This document shows positions 16,127 through 24,242 of a stretch of DNA of 38,152 nucleotides, piece after piece. The number at the start of each line of letters is the position of its first letter. Position 1 is the first letter of the stretch. Origin of the DNA: Hyphomicrobium_A sp963776675 (GTDB lineage: Bacteria; Pseudomonadota; Alphaproteobacteria; Rhizobiales; Hyphomicrobiaceae); assembly GCA_963776675.1 (NCBI GenBank), contig CAVZNR010000005.1:1-38152 (forward strand). The letters run 5' to 3'. Under the pieces are notes generated by a model. It was not told the DNA's origin. It ran no database searches and saw only the letters and a program-made list of their open reading frames with translations. The position numbers were made by a program, and so were the translations under genes.

Positions 16127-16860
16127 TGCAGCGCGCTGTATCCGAGACGGCGACCTCCGACATCGTCGCGATGTCGGGGGTGCGCTTTCGCTGGCGGGGC
16201 GCGCGCGCGTTCTCGCTGGCGATCGAGGACTTTGCCTTGCCGGCTGGCAAGCGCGTGCTTCTCGTCGGCCCCTCCGGGGCGGGAAAGTCGACCTTCCTCA
16301 GCCTGCTGTGCGGCATCGTTGCGCCGCAGGCGGGCCGGCTCGAGGTCCTGGGCACCGACATGACCAGGCTGTCGGGGGCGGCGCGCGATCATTTCCGCGC
16401 CGAGCATTTCGGCATCGTCTTCCAGATGTTCAACCTGCTGCCCTACGGCTCGATCCTCGACAACGTGCTCTTGCCGTTGAGCTTCGCCAAAAAGCGCAAC
16501 GCGCGTGCCAGCAAGAACGGCTCCAGCGAGGGGGAGGCGCTGCGCCTTCTCACCAGCCTCGGCCTCGATCCCGCCGAGCTGCATGGCCTCTCGACGGCCA
16601 TGTTGAGCGTCGGGCAGCAGCAGCGTGTGGCAGCCGCGCGCGCCCTCATCGGGCGGCCTGAGCTGATCGTTGCCGACGAGCCCACCTCCGCGCTCGACCG
16701 TGGGAGCCAGCAGGCGTTTCTCGATCTGTTGTTTGCCGAGATCGAGGCTGCCGGTGCGAGCCTGATCATGGTGAGCCACGACGAGGAGCTGGGCGCCCGC
16801 TTCGATAACGTGCTGCGTCTGGAGGACATCGCGGTCGCAGAACGGAGGGCCGCGGCATGA
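16126..16860 (+). CDS. ABC transporter ATP-binding protein (MacB/LolD type)
   Basis: 244 aa. Walker A is GPSGAGKST, the Q-loop is VFQMFNLLPYGS, the signature motif reads LSVGQQQR and Walker B is ELIVADEPTSALD, followed by the switch His in MVSHD. It belongs to the MacB/LolD-like ATPases that pair with FtsX-type permeases. It overlaps the DUF2796 gene upstream (TGATG) and the permease downstream (ATGA), so the three are translated together. The signature LSVGQ differs slightly from the usual LSGGQ. It powers the putative zinc system. Confidence 0.9.
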   Translation: MQRAVSETATSDIVAMSGVRFRWRGARAFSLAIEDFALPAGKRVLLVGPSGAGKSTFLSLLCGIVAPQAGRLEVLGTDMTRLSGAARDHFRAEHFGIVFQMFNLLPYGSILDNVLLPLSFAKKRNARASKNGSSEGEALRLLTSLGLDPAELHGLSTAMLSVGQQQRVAAARALIGRPELIVADEPTSALDRGSQQAFLDLLFAEIEAAGASLIMVSHDEELGARFDNVLRLEDIAVAERRAAA

Positions 16861-18116
16861 TCGTCCCCCGCCTCGCCCTCCAATCCTTGCGCAACCGCGC
16901 ACTCACCGCCACGCTGACGGTGTTGGCCATCGCCTTCTCGGTCATGCTGCTGTTGGGCGTCGAGAAAGTGCGCACGGGCGCGCGCCAGAGCTTTGCCGAC
17001 ACCATCTCGGGCACCGATCTGATCGTGGGCGCCCGCAGCGGCGCCATCCAGCTGCTGCTCTACTCGGTGTTCCGCATCGGCAACGCCACCAACAACGTCA
17101 CGTGGAAAAGCTACGAGGACATCGCCAAGCGCCCCGAGGTTGCGTGGATCGTGCCCCTGTCGCTGGGCGACAGCCACCATGGCTTCCGCGTGCTCGGCAC
17201 CACGGAGGACTATTTCAAACACTACAAGTACCGGCACGGCCAGCAGCTCGCCTTCGCCGAAGGCGAGCCTTTTCACGATCTTTTCGACGCTGTGATCGGC
17301 GCCGATGTCGCCCAGGCCTTGGGATACAAGGTCGGCGACAAGATCGTCGTGGCGCATGGTGTCGGCTCGGTCTCCTTCGTCGAGCACGCCGACAAGCCAT
17401 TTCGCGTGTCGGGCATACTCGCGAAAACCGGCACGCCCGTTGACCGCACCGTGCATGTGGGCCTGAAGGCCATCGAGGCGATCCACGTCGACTGGCAGAA
17501 CGGCATCCCCATGCCGGGGCAGTCCGTGTCGGCGGACGACGTGCGCAAGATGGATCTTTCTCCCAAGGCCATCACCGCCGCACTGGTCGGGCTCAAGTCG
17601 AAGCTCGCGACCTTCCAGCTGCAACGGGCGATCAACAACTACCGGGAGGAGCCGCTGTCGGCGATCATTCCCGGTGCCGCCTTGCAGGAGCTGTGGGGCC
17701 TCGTCGGCACGGCGGAGACGGCGCTGTCGGTGGTCTCGGCCATGGTGGTGGCGACGGCGCTGCTCGGCATGGTCACCATGATCCTGACGACGCTGAACGA
17801 GCGCCGCCGCGAAATGGCGATCCTGCGCTCGGTCGGCGCACGGCCTGCCACCGTCATGGGGCTGCTCGCCACCGAGGCGGGGCTGCTCACGCTTGCGGGC
17901 GTGCTGGTGGGCGTAGGGCTTCTCTATGCCGCGTTGGCGCTGCTGCAACCTTACGTCGACCGCACCTACGGCCTGCAGCTTTCCATCGATCCGCCGACGA
18001 CGCGCGAATGGCTGACGCTCGCCGGCATCGTTGCGGCCGGTTTCCTGGCGGGCCTCATGCCGGCCATGCGGGCCTATCGGCTGTCCTTGGCGGACGGCAT
18101 GACCGTACGCACGTGA
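16857..18116 (+). CDS. ABC transporter permease, FtsX/MacB-like
   Basis: 419 aa. One membrane span near 15-35, a large periplasmic domain (about 40-280), then three spans (about 285-315, 335-365 and 385-410). That is the FtsX/MacB permease plan. The LNERRREMAILRSVGARPATVMGLL segment is the usual cytoplasmic coupling region. It starts within the ATPase gene (ATGA overlap). Such permeases usually do mechanotransmission or lipoprotein and envelope work rather than classic import, so how this system moves metal is open. Confidence 0.88.
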   Translation: MIVPRLALQSLRNRALTATLTVLAIAFSVMLLLGVEKVRTGARQSFADTISGTDLIVGARSGAIQLLLYSVFRIGNATNNVTWKSYEDIAKRPEVAWIVPLSLGDSHHGFRVLGTTEDYFKHYKYRHGQQLAFAEGEPFHDLFDAVIGADVAQALGYKVGDKIVVAHGVGSVSFVEHADKPFRVSGILAKTGTPVDRTVHVGLKAIEAIHVDWQNGIPMPGQSVSADDVRKMDLSPKAITAALVGLKSKLATFQLQRAINNYREEPLSAIIPGAALQELWGLVGTAETALSVVSAMVVATALLGMVTMILTTLNERRREMAILRSVGARPATVMGLLATEAGLLTLAGVLVGVGLLYAALALLQPYVDRTYGLQLSIDPPTTREWLTLAGIVAAGFLAGLMPAMRAYRLSLADGMTVRT

Positions 18117-18129
18117 AAAGGAGAAAGTG

Positions 18130-18693
18130 ATGAAGCATGCAGTAGCGCTGATGACGGCTACCGCGTTAGCCGCGGCGGCTCTTGCCATCGGCGCGCGCGC
18201 CACCGAGGCGCCGCGCGAGCTCAAATGGGCAGAGCTGATGCCGCCAATGCAGGCGGTATCTCCGCTCAAGCCCAAGACGTTTTTTTCCGGATCGACGCCG
18301 GCAAGTGACGACGGCCCGCCGCCACCGCCGCTGGCCGAGGGCCAGTGGATGTCGATGAAGCGGCGCCAGCCGGGCGCCGACCAGCCCCCGCGCGTCGTGA
18401 CCGAGCTGAACGGCAAGCGCGTCAAGATCGGTGGCTACGTGGTGCCGCTGGATTTCGAGTCGACGACCGTGAAGGAGTTCCTGCTGGTGCCGTTCGTCGG
18501 TGCGTGCATCCACGTGCCCCCGCCGCCGCCCAACCAGATCGTCTACGTCAAGGCGGCAAAGGGCTTCGAGGTCGGCGGTACCTTCGATCCCGTCACCGTC
18601 ACGGGCACCATGAAAACGGAGACGGCCTTCACCGGCATCGCCGACGCCGGCTACTCCATCGATGCCGAGAGCGTGGAGCCGGGCGCGGAATAG
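18130..18693 (+). CDS. DUF3299 secreted protein
   Basis: 187 aa with an N-terminal signal sequence. The conserved block is GKRVKIGGYVVPLDFES followed by VKEFLLVPFVGACIHVPPPP, with the single Cys and His of DUF3299, and a C-terminal half resembling the family's TGTM region. AAGGAG at 18118-18123 sits 6 nt before ATG 18130; the GTG at 18127 is too close. DUF3299 proteins co-occur with DUF2796 and this ABC pair in the Vibrio zrg operon, which supports one functional unit. Exact role unknown. Confidence 0.85.
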   Translation: MKHAVALMTATALAAAALAIGARATEAPRELKWAELMPPMQAVSPLKPKTFFSGSTPASDDGPPPPPLAEGQWMSMKRRQPGADQPPRVVTELNGKRVKIGGYVVPLDFESTTVKEFLLVPFVGACIHVPPPPPNQIVYVKAAKGFEVGGTFDPVTVTGTMKTETAFTGIADAGYSIDAESVEPGAE

Positions 18694-18755
18694 CCCTGCG
18701 GTATCAATCCTCCATGTTGCGCGGGCGCCGCCAAGGTGTCAGGTAGGCGGCTGCC

Positions 18756-19964
18756 ATGCTGACTGCTGTCACGATTCTGGTCTGTGTCGGTGCGCTCTTC
18801 TTTCTGGTGCGCCCCAGACTTATTGCGTCCGACACTTGGCGCGCCACGGTCACGCCGCTCGCCTCCATCATCGGCTCCGGCTTTCTCGTGTCGGTGCCGA
18901 TCCTGCGCGACGTGGTGGGGCAGTGGGCCGTGCTTCCCATGATCGGGCTGCTCGTCGTCGCCTATCTCATCGGCGCGGCCATTCGCGACAACATTGCCCA
19001 CGTCGAGCCGCTGCTGCAGGACGGCGACGCTAACTTGCCGCTGACGGCGGCCGAGCGGCTGTCGCATCTGGCGCTGTCGTTCTCCTATTTCGTATCGGTC
19101 GCCTACTATCTGGTTCTGTTCGCGACCTTCCTCTTGAAGTCGTTCGGCGTCGACGATCCTGTGCTCGCCAAGCTCATCGTGACCGGCATGCTGCTTGCCA
19201 TCGCCGTCGTGGGCGCGTGGCGCGGGTTTCATGCGGTGGAAGGCCTCGAGGTCTACGCCGTCTCCGTCAAGCTCGCCGTCATCGCAGCCCTGCTCGCCAC
19301 GCTGGCGCTGTTCGATACCATGGTCGTGCTCGGCGCAGTTCCCAGTAAGGGCGAGATCGCCGGCCATTTCGATATGGCCGACCTTCCCATCCTCATGGGG
19401 CTGCTGATCCTCGTGCAGGGATTCGAGACCTCGCGCTTCTTAGGCGCGGCGTATCCGGCCGACTTGCGCATCCGCACGATGAAGGCCGCGCAGCTTCTGT
19501 CGGCTGCCATCTACATCGCCTTCTTCCTGCTGATGATCCCTCTGATGGGTGCCGACAGCCAGGCGACGGGCGTGGCCGCCATCATCGACATCGTGCGCCC
19601 CGTCGCGGTGATCCTGCCGCTCTTGATCACGCTGGGTGCGCTCGCCAGCCAGTCGAGTGCGGCCGTGGCCGACACCATCGGCGCGGGCGGTCTGTTGAAC
19701 GACATCACCAAGGGCCGCATCCCCGTCCGCTACACTTATCCCTGGATCGCCGGCATCGCCGCAATCGTCACCTGGGAGACCGACGTGTTCACCTTGATCA
19801 CGTTCGCGTCGCGCTGCTTTGCCCTCTACTACGCGCTGCAGTGCCTGGTGGCGGCGATGAGCTGCTACCAGCGCGGGGCGCGTTGGCACGCGGCGGGCTT
19901 CGGCGCCCTGATGCTGCTGTGCGCCGCGATCGTCATCCTCGGCACTCCGGCCGAAGGCGGCTGA
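18756..19964 (+). CDS. Polytopic membrane protein, possibly APC/LeuT-fold transporter
   Basis: 402 aa, hydrophobic throughout, with about 11-12 predicted spans. The first strong helix pair contains SIIGSGFLVSVP, a GSGF-type unwound helix seen in amino-acid/polyamine/organocation (APC) transporters. Later features include VQGFETSRFLGAAYP and GGLLNDITKG. No specific family was recognised. It lies 62 nt after the DUF3299 gene on the same strand and might belong to that operon, though it has no known link to zinc. Confidence 0.7.
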   Translation: MLTAVTILVCVGALFFLVRPRLIASDTWRATVTPLASIIGSGFLVSVPILRDVVGQWAVLPMIGLLVVAYLIGAAIRDNIAHVEPLLQDGDANLPLTAAERLSHLALSFSYFVSVAYYLVLFATFLLKSFGVDDPVLAKLIVTGMLLAIAVVGAWRGFHAVEGLEVYAVSVKLAVIAALLATLALFDTMVVLGAVPSKGEIAGHFDMADLPILMGLLILVQGFETSRFLGAAYPADLRIRTMKAAQLLSAAIYIAFFLLMIPLMGADSQATGVAAIIDIVRPVAVILPLLITLGALASQSSAAVADTIGAGGLLNDITKGRIPVRYTYPWIAGIAAIVTWETDVFTLITFASRCFALYYALQCLVAAMSCYQRGARWHAAGFGALMLLCAAIVILGTPAEGG

Positions 19965-20092
19965 TGGCCCCGCCGGTGTGGCACGGTGCCGCGATCGGCG
20001 TCCCAGACGCGACGAAAGTCTGCACGTTTCCAGCAGTTTACCTTGGCGGCTTGCGGAGGCTTCCCCAGGTAGCATTTGCAATCGGACTGCGG

Positions 20093-20365
20093 ATGCTGGA
20101 TGACGTGGGCCACTTTCGCAGTGACGCTCGCGTAGCAAAAGGTAAAGAGCGAATGGACCGCATTTTCCGCAGCACTGGATTCAAGATTCACTTCGCCGCC
20201 TTTGCCGCGGTGAACCTGCTTCTTCTCGTCGTCAATCTTCTGACGACGCCGAACCATCTTTGGTTCTACTGGCCGCTCGTCGGCTGGGGCATCGGCATCA
20301 TCGCGCACGGCGCGGCCGAGTACTATGCGAGCGCACCTCGCTATCGCGTGCGCGTTGCGCGCTAG
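20093..20365 (+). CDS. 2TM-domain protein
   Basis: 90-aa protein. A charged N-terminal segment (ARVAKGKERMDRIF) is followed by FKIHFAAFAAVNLLLLVVNLL, a span, then FYWPLVGWGIGIIAHGAA, a second span, and a basic tail. This matches the short 2TM domain found alone or fused to sensor kinases. ATG 20093 keeps the usual charged lead-in; ATG 20153 would give 70 aa. Function unknown. Confidence 0.65.
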   Translation: MLDDVGHFRSDARVAKGKERMDRIFRSTGFKIHFAAFAAVNLLLLVVNLLTTPNHLWFYWPLVGWGIGIIAHGAAEYYASAPRYRVRVAR

Positions 20366-20389
20366 GCGGCCTGGCACACTCGCACACCT

Positions 20390-20758
20390 CTAGCGCATTC
20401 GCCCCATGTGGCGGATGCGCTCCGCCAGCAGCCGCATGACGCCGAGCGCGAAGGCCGGCTCCTCGCGCACTAGCGTGTGAAACGTCTCCTTATCGACGAC
20501 GGCAACCTCGGTCGCCTCCGCCGCCAGCGCCGCGGCGGCGCGCAGGCCCCCGTCGATCAGCGCCATCTCGCCGAACATGCCGCCGGGCCCCACGCTTTCG
20601 AGCACGGTGCCGAAGGTGATGACGTCGACCTTGCCGGAGCAGACGACGTACAGGCAGTCGCCGTCGTCGTCCTCCAGAAAAATCCGCTCGCCCGCATCGA
20701 AGCGCCGGACGGGAACGTTCCGGCGCGTCAGACATGCAAGGTCGAAAGGCTCGTCCAT
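20390..20758 (-). CDS. Stand-alone cyclic nucleotide-binding domain protein
   Basis: 122 aa, one Crp-type cNMP-binding barrel and nothing else. The phosphate-binding cassette is FGEMALIDGGLRAAAALA; it retains Glu and Arg but departs from the strict cAMP-binding form, so the ligand is uncertain. There is no DNA-binding domain. ATG 20758 overlaps the TGA of dapE (TGATG), showing translational coupling to the lysine gene. A role in signalling is inferred only from the domain. Confidence 0.85.
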   Translation of the reverse strand: MDEPFDLACLTRRNVPVRRFDAGERIFLEDDDGDCLYVVCSGKVDVITFGTVLESVGPGGMFGEMALIDGGLRAAAALAAEATEVAVVDKETFHTLVREEPAFALGVMRLLAERIRHMGRMR

Positions 20759-21943
20759 CAGGTTTTCGCGAAGTAGTCCGTTATGAAGCGCTCGTAGATG
20801 CGCGTGAGCGTCTCCAGGTCGGCGACGCGGACGTGCTCGTCGACCTGGTGGATGGTGGCGTTGATGAGCCCGAACTCGACAACCGGGCAATGGTCCTTGA
20901 TGAAGCGCGCATCCGAGGTGCCGCCCGATGTCGACAGCTTGGCAGCGTGACCCGGTCACCTCGCGCACGGCCTCGCCCAGAGCCTCGACCAGCGGGCCCG
21001 GCTCGGTGAGAAACACGTCGCCCGTTCCTGAAAACGTGAGCGAGAACTTGGCGCCGACCTCCGCGGCCGCCGCCTTGCAGCAGGCAGCGAGCTTTTTCTC
21101 GATCGAGGCGCGGGTGTGGGTGTCGTTGTAGCGCACGTTGAACAGAGCGCGCGCCTGACCGGGAATGACGTTCGAGGCCGTGTTGGGCACGGAGATGACC
21201 GTCACCGCAATGTGCGAGGGCTGGAAGCGGTCGGTGCCCGCGTCGAGCTCGAGCTGTGCAAGCCGCTCGATCATGCGCGCCAGCTTGGGGATGGGATTGT
21301 CGGCGATGTGCGGGTAGGCGGCATGTCCCTGCCGGCCTTGCACGACGAGCTCGCCGTTGAGCGACCCGCGCCGGCCGATCTTGATCTCGTCGCCGAGCAC
21401 GTTCTGGCATGTGGGCTCGCCGACGAGGCAGGCGTCGAGCTTTTCTCCGCGCTCCTGCAGCCAGCCGAGCACCTTGGCGGTGCCGTTGATCGACGGCCCC
21501 TCCTCGTCGCCGGTGATGAGGAGCGAGATCGAGCCCGTGGATGCCTGGGGCTTGCCGCCGTGGGCGCCGAGATATTTCAGCGCCGCGGCGACGAAGCAGG
21601 CGATCTCGCCTTTCATGTCGACGGCGCCGCGCCCGTACAGCATGCCATCGCGGATCTCGCCCGTGAAGGGCCCGACCGTCCAGCCCGTCTCGTCGCCGGG
21701 CGGCACCACGTCGGTGTGCCCGGCAAAGCAGAGGTTGGGCGCCGAGGTGCCGATGCGCGCATAGAGGTTTTCCACGTCCGGCGTGCCGGGCTCGGAGAAC
21801 GTCATGCGGTGACATACGAAGCCGGCGCCTTCGAGCAGCTCCTGCAAAAGCGTCAGCGCGCCGCCCTCGTGCGGAGTCACGCTTTCGCAGCGGATCAGCG
21901 CCTGGGCCAGAGCGACGGGATCGGAGGTGGGGCTTTTCATCAT
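20758..21943 (-). CDS. dapE: Succinyl-diaminopimelate desuccinylase, one frameshift
   Basis: M20 zinc hydrolase of the succinylase branch of lysine/DAP synthesis. Motifs include FAGHTDVVP, GAVDMKG and GDEEGPS. After VREVTG (about 20950) the frame is lost; the next frame restores the family ending KLSTSGGTSDARFIKD, then VEFGLINATIHQVDEHV and a stop at 20758. The span of 1186 nt is one base over a multiple of three, so a single extra base explains the break. The break sits beside the palindrome GTGACCCGGTCAC (20947-20959). Start ATG 21943 overlaps the preceding stop (ATGA). Sequencing error and real mutation are both possible; an essential gene argues for error. Confidence 0.85.
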
Positions 21944-22401
21944 GCGGTCTCGTTGAGCGGATCGGGCCCGTAGCGGTTGGGGCCGCGCGTGCCGCGCAGG
22001 AACCCATTGTCGATGAAGGCAAAGAGGAATGCGAGCCCGAAGATGATCATCGCGATGATCCCGGCGGCGCCGGGGCGCTCGCTGGCAAACAGTCCGAAAT
22101 GAGGACCCGCGGTCAGCAGGGCGCCGACAACGCCGAAGGCGTATCCCACCCAATGCGGCCGGTCGCGATCGTTGAAACGCTTGACCATCAGGGCCGTGCC
22201 CGGGATCACCAGCGCGAGCTGCCAGAACGTGTCGGCCCAGTTGGGGATGCGCGGGCCCTGCCGCTGCAGGTCGAGGACGCTGGGGTCGATCAGCAGCGTG
22301 CCGGCGACGCTCCCGACAACGATCACCAGCGTCCCGCCCCACCAAAGCCTGCGGCTGATGCGGCCTGAAAAACCGAAAAAGAGCTCCTTGAGGTCCGGCA
22401 T
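21940..22401 (-). CDS. DUF805 membrane protein
   Basis: 153 aa. The start MPDLKELFFGFSGRISRRLWW carries the FGRISRxxWW-like lead of DUF805, and VKRFNDRDRPHW is the conserved middle motif. Four hydrophobic segments fit its small polytopic plan. ATG 22401 is preferred over one 45 nt upstream because the family begins just before GFSGRISR. It overlaps dapE at ATGA, so it is coupled to lysine synthesis genes. Function unknown. Confidence 0.85.
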   Translation of the reverse strand: MPDLKELFFGFSGRISRRLWWGGTLVIVVGSVAGTLLIDPSVLDLQRQGPRIPNWADTFWQLALVIPGTALMVKRFNDRDRPHWVGYAFGVVGALLTAGPHFGLFASERPGAAGIIAMIIFGLAFLFAFIDNGFLRGTRGPNRYGPDPLNETA

Positions 22402-22411
22402 CGTGCGTCCG

Positions 22412-23137
22412 TTAGATTGGCGCCGATGGCTTTGCACCGCCGGCATCCGCCAAGTCTTGCGACATCCGGATCTTCTGCCAGATCTTGCTCGACAGGTTCG
22501 CCGTCAGCTGCTCCACCCCTTGCGCCGCGTCGATAATGACGGGATCCCTGGTTGCCTGCGCGTAAAGAGCGGCGATTTTGGCCGACAGAGACAGCATCTC
22601 CGAGCAGTAGTCGAGATAGCGAGCCAGCAGAAAGGGCGTGAGGGGACGTTCCGGCGAGGAGCTCGTCGGCGGCCCGCCGCTAAAGAGACGGCTGGGGTCC
22701 TTGGTCAGCTGGTGCATGTCGATGACGTGGACGATCGATTGCAGCTGATGCAACTCCATGAAGGCCTGCTGCCGCTTCCAACGAGACTCGAGCGTGGCAA
22801 GGAAGAAGACGCCGGCGCCCGTCAGCACTAAAGTATTCACCGCGGCCTCGATGCCCTGCAGCACCCCATAGAGGTTTTCCGCGCCCCGCTTCACCTCGAT
22901 GATGCTGGCGACATAGCCCAAGAGCGCGAGGCCGAGCACGAGCATCAGCCCGATGCCGAAGCGCAGCAGCAGGTTGGGCCGGGCGGCGGCAGCGGCTTTG
23001 GCCTTGCTTTCGCCGGCGATGCCGACAAGCTCGCCGCAGACCTTCGACAGGCCGGAGTCGGGAAAGCGCTCTGCGATGCGCCTTTCCAGCTTCTCGAGCG
23101 TGGCGATGATCTTGTCGGGATTGAGCGTGCGGTACAT
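22412..23137 (-). CDS. Hypothetical membrane protein
   Basis: 241 aa, family not recognised. Residues 1-40 (NPDKIIATLEKLERRIAERF) look like an amphipathic helix or coiled coil. Two spans follow (LLLRFGIGLMLVLGLALLGYV and VNTLVLTGAGVFFLATL), then a soluble helical C-terminal half. ATG 23137 is chosen; the frame is open upstream into the structured-RNA region but without protein-like composition. It is first in the run hypothetical-DUF805-dapE-CNB, 10 nt before DUF805. Confidence 0.75.
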   Translation of the reverse strand: MYRTLNPDKIIATLEKLERRIAERFPDSGLSKVCGELVGIAGESKAKAAAAARPNLLLRFGIGLMLVLGLALLGYVASIIEVKRGAENLYGVLQGIEAAVNTLVLTGAGVFFLATLESRWKRQQAFMELHQLQSIVHVIDMHQLTKDPSRLFSGGPPTSSSPERPLTPFLLARYLDYCSEMLSLSAKIAALYAQATRDPVIIDAAQGVEQLTANLSSKIWQKIRMSQDLADAGGAKPSAPI

Positions 23138-23220
23138 GGGCGCCGACCTTAACCCGCGCCCGCCAAGAAACAATGGCGGAGCACCTTCGGCCTCGCGGCA
23201 TCTCTGCCCGAGGGCTTGTA

Positions 23221-23268
23221 AGAAAAAGAACCAGGGAGCGGGGCGGGTCGGGCCCTTCACTTTGGTTC
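23221..23268 (-). terminator. Rho-independent terminator of the structured RNA
   Basis: On the minus strand GAACC(A) and AGGG pair with CCCT and GGTTC around a C-rich loop, followed by TTTTTCT. It lies 84 nt before the hypothetical gene at 23137 and after the structured region 23290-23482, suggesting an independent transcript. Confidence 0.6.
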
Positions 23269-23500
23269 GAGATTGGATGCGGCCTTCGCCGCCCCACTCG
23301 GCACACGGGCTGTCCGCCACCATTCTCCGGGTTGCATCCCCGCCCCGGAGCGTCACCGAGATTTTCGCCTCGGCGGCAGGATGGACACAGGTGCAGCTTA
23401 TGGCTCCCACCCGGTGTGCCGGCCCGCTCCGCGCAAGTCCGCCAGCGCACGTCTGCGCCCCTGGCCGTTGGAACGGGCGGACGGAGTGTAAGGGGGAAGG
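23269..23500 (-). ncRNA. Unidentified structured RNA
   Basis: No protein-like frame is present, but nested stems are. GTCCGCC/GGCGGAC (23476-23482 with 23437-23443) encloses CCGTT/AACGG (23465-23476) and GCGCA/TGCGC (23445-23458). A long-range stem pairs 23299-23309 with 23410-23421 (one bulge) and encloses CTCCGGG/CCCGGAG (23325-23350) and CCGAG/CTCGG (23356-23373), plus CTG-CCGCC/GGCGG-CAG. The transcript direction is taken from the T-run terminator at 23221. It lacks the conserved cores of RNase P, tmRNA, SRP RNA and common riboswitches as I know them. 5' end approximate. Confidence 0.55.
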
Positions 23501-23603
23501 GAGGGCCGGGGATAAGTTTATGGTGCGCTTTGGTGGACCAATGCCGAAGCGTTCACAACTGTTCCCCGTGCTGGCGCGAAGCCGAGCCCCCTGAAACTCT
23601 TGC

Positions 23604-23662
23604 TCAGGTCCTGAGCAGCTCGTTGATCGAGGTCGTGGAGCGCGTCTTCTCGTCGACGCGCT
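23604..23662 (-). pseudogene. dapD 3'-end fragment C (19 codons)
   Basis: Read on the minus strand it encodes RVDEKTRSTTSINELLRT and a TGA, the last residues of DapD, with different synonymous codons from the intact gene at 27767. Homology begins abruptly at GTCGACGCGCT (23652-23662); to the right the sequence is unrelated. A palindrome TGCTCAG-GTC-CTGAGCA (23601-23617) covers the stop. It is a displaced gene end without body. Confidence 0.8.
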
Positions 23663-23665
23663 ATT

Positions 23666-23881
23666 TCACGAGCCGCAAGAACGGTACGCCGCGGGCTTTC
23701 GAGGCACTCCTCCCGCGCCGTTCTGATGTCGCTTTGGAGTTGGTTCCGTGGCGGTGACGGCCTTCGGGACGACGGCATAGCCGCAACTGTCGAGCCAGCT
23801 GATCAGCCGCTCCGCCTCTTTCCGATCGTAGTCCGCGCCGGCTGGGAAGAAGCGCGCGACGGCATCCTGCACTGAGAACAT
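23666..23881 (-). CDS. Small unknown protein, 71 aa
   Basis: Begins MFSVQDAVARFFPAGADY and continues DRKEAERLISWLDSCGYAVV, a compact helical-looking sequence; the last 25 residues are low in character and may be read across a junction. ATG 23881 has GGAGAGAGG about 5 nt upstream. That site is complementary to CTCTCC on the same strand (23913-23908), so a hairpin could hide it. No family recognised. It lies between the two dapD fragments. Confidence 0.45.
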   Translation of the reverse strand: MFSVQDAVARFFPAGADYDRKEAERLISWLDSCGYAVVPKAVTATEPTPKRHQNGAGGVPRKPAAYRSCGS

Positions 23882-24026
23882 GACACCTCTCTCCATGGAT
23901 CTTTTTTGGAGAGCAGTCTGTCAGCTACAGATTGAGGTTCTCTAAGCGGGAGACATCGCGGGTGACGGGCACGGTTAGGGTCGTCTTAACGAGCGGATGG
24001 CTGGTGACGGCGTGTGCCGCTGCGCC

Positions 24027-24227
24027 TCACGTGCGCAATAGCTCGTTGATCGAGGTCTTGGAGCGCGTCTTTTCATCCACGCGCTTGACGATCACGGCGC
24101 AGTAGAGGTTCGGGCCCTGGATACCCGTCGTCGGACAGCGGCTTGCCCGCCATCGAGCCCGAGACCACTGGTGGTCGAGACCGTCTCGATGGCGGTCTGT
24201 AGCTCGGAGATGTTCGAGTTGGCCCAT
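24027..24227 (-). pseudogene. dapD remnant B, internally deleted
   Basis: The 3' 140 nt (24027-24168) encode the DapD end GPNLYCAVIVKRVDEKTRSK...ELLRT, and 24180-24227 match the dapD start (NSNISELQTAIETV after an altered initiation region). About 650 nt of the 855-nt gene are missing between them. The frames of the two halves do not agree. The join lies in palindromic DNA (GACCAC-TG-GTGGTC, then TCGAGAC-C-GTCTCGA). Codon choice differs from both other dapD ends, so it is not a recent copy of the intact gene. Confidence 0.8.
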
Positions 24228-24242
24228 TTCGGCAGAGCGACC

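Noticed and set aside
16443..18425. Open frame of 660 codons antisense to the ABC ATPase and permease
   Set aside because: Same kind of GC shadow; the sense genes overlap properly and carry all ABC motifs.
20390..22345. A single 651-residue protein across DUF805, dapE and the CNB domain
   Set aside because: Arises because the dapE frameshift runs into the CNB frame; each part is a separate family with its own start and overlapping stop.
23221..23500. Known RNAs (RNase P, tmRNA, 6S, SRP, cobalamin, FMN or TPP riboswitch)
   Set aside because: The hallmark sequences of each were looked for by eye on both strands and not found; a covariance-model search is still needed.
23173..23757. Plus-strand open frame of 194 codons over the structured RNA
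   Set aside because: No motif, no ribosome-binding site, and it crosses the dapD fragment; explained by GC bias.
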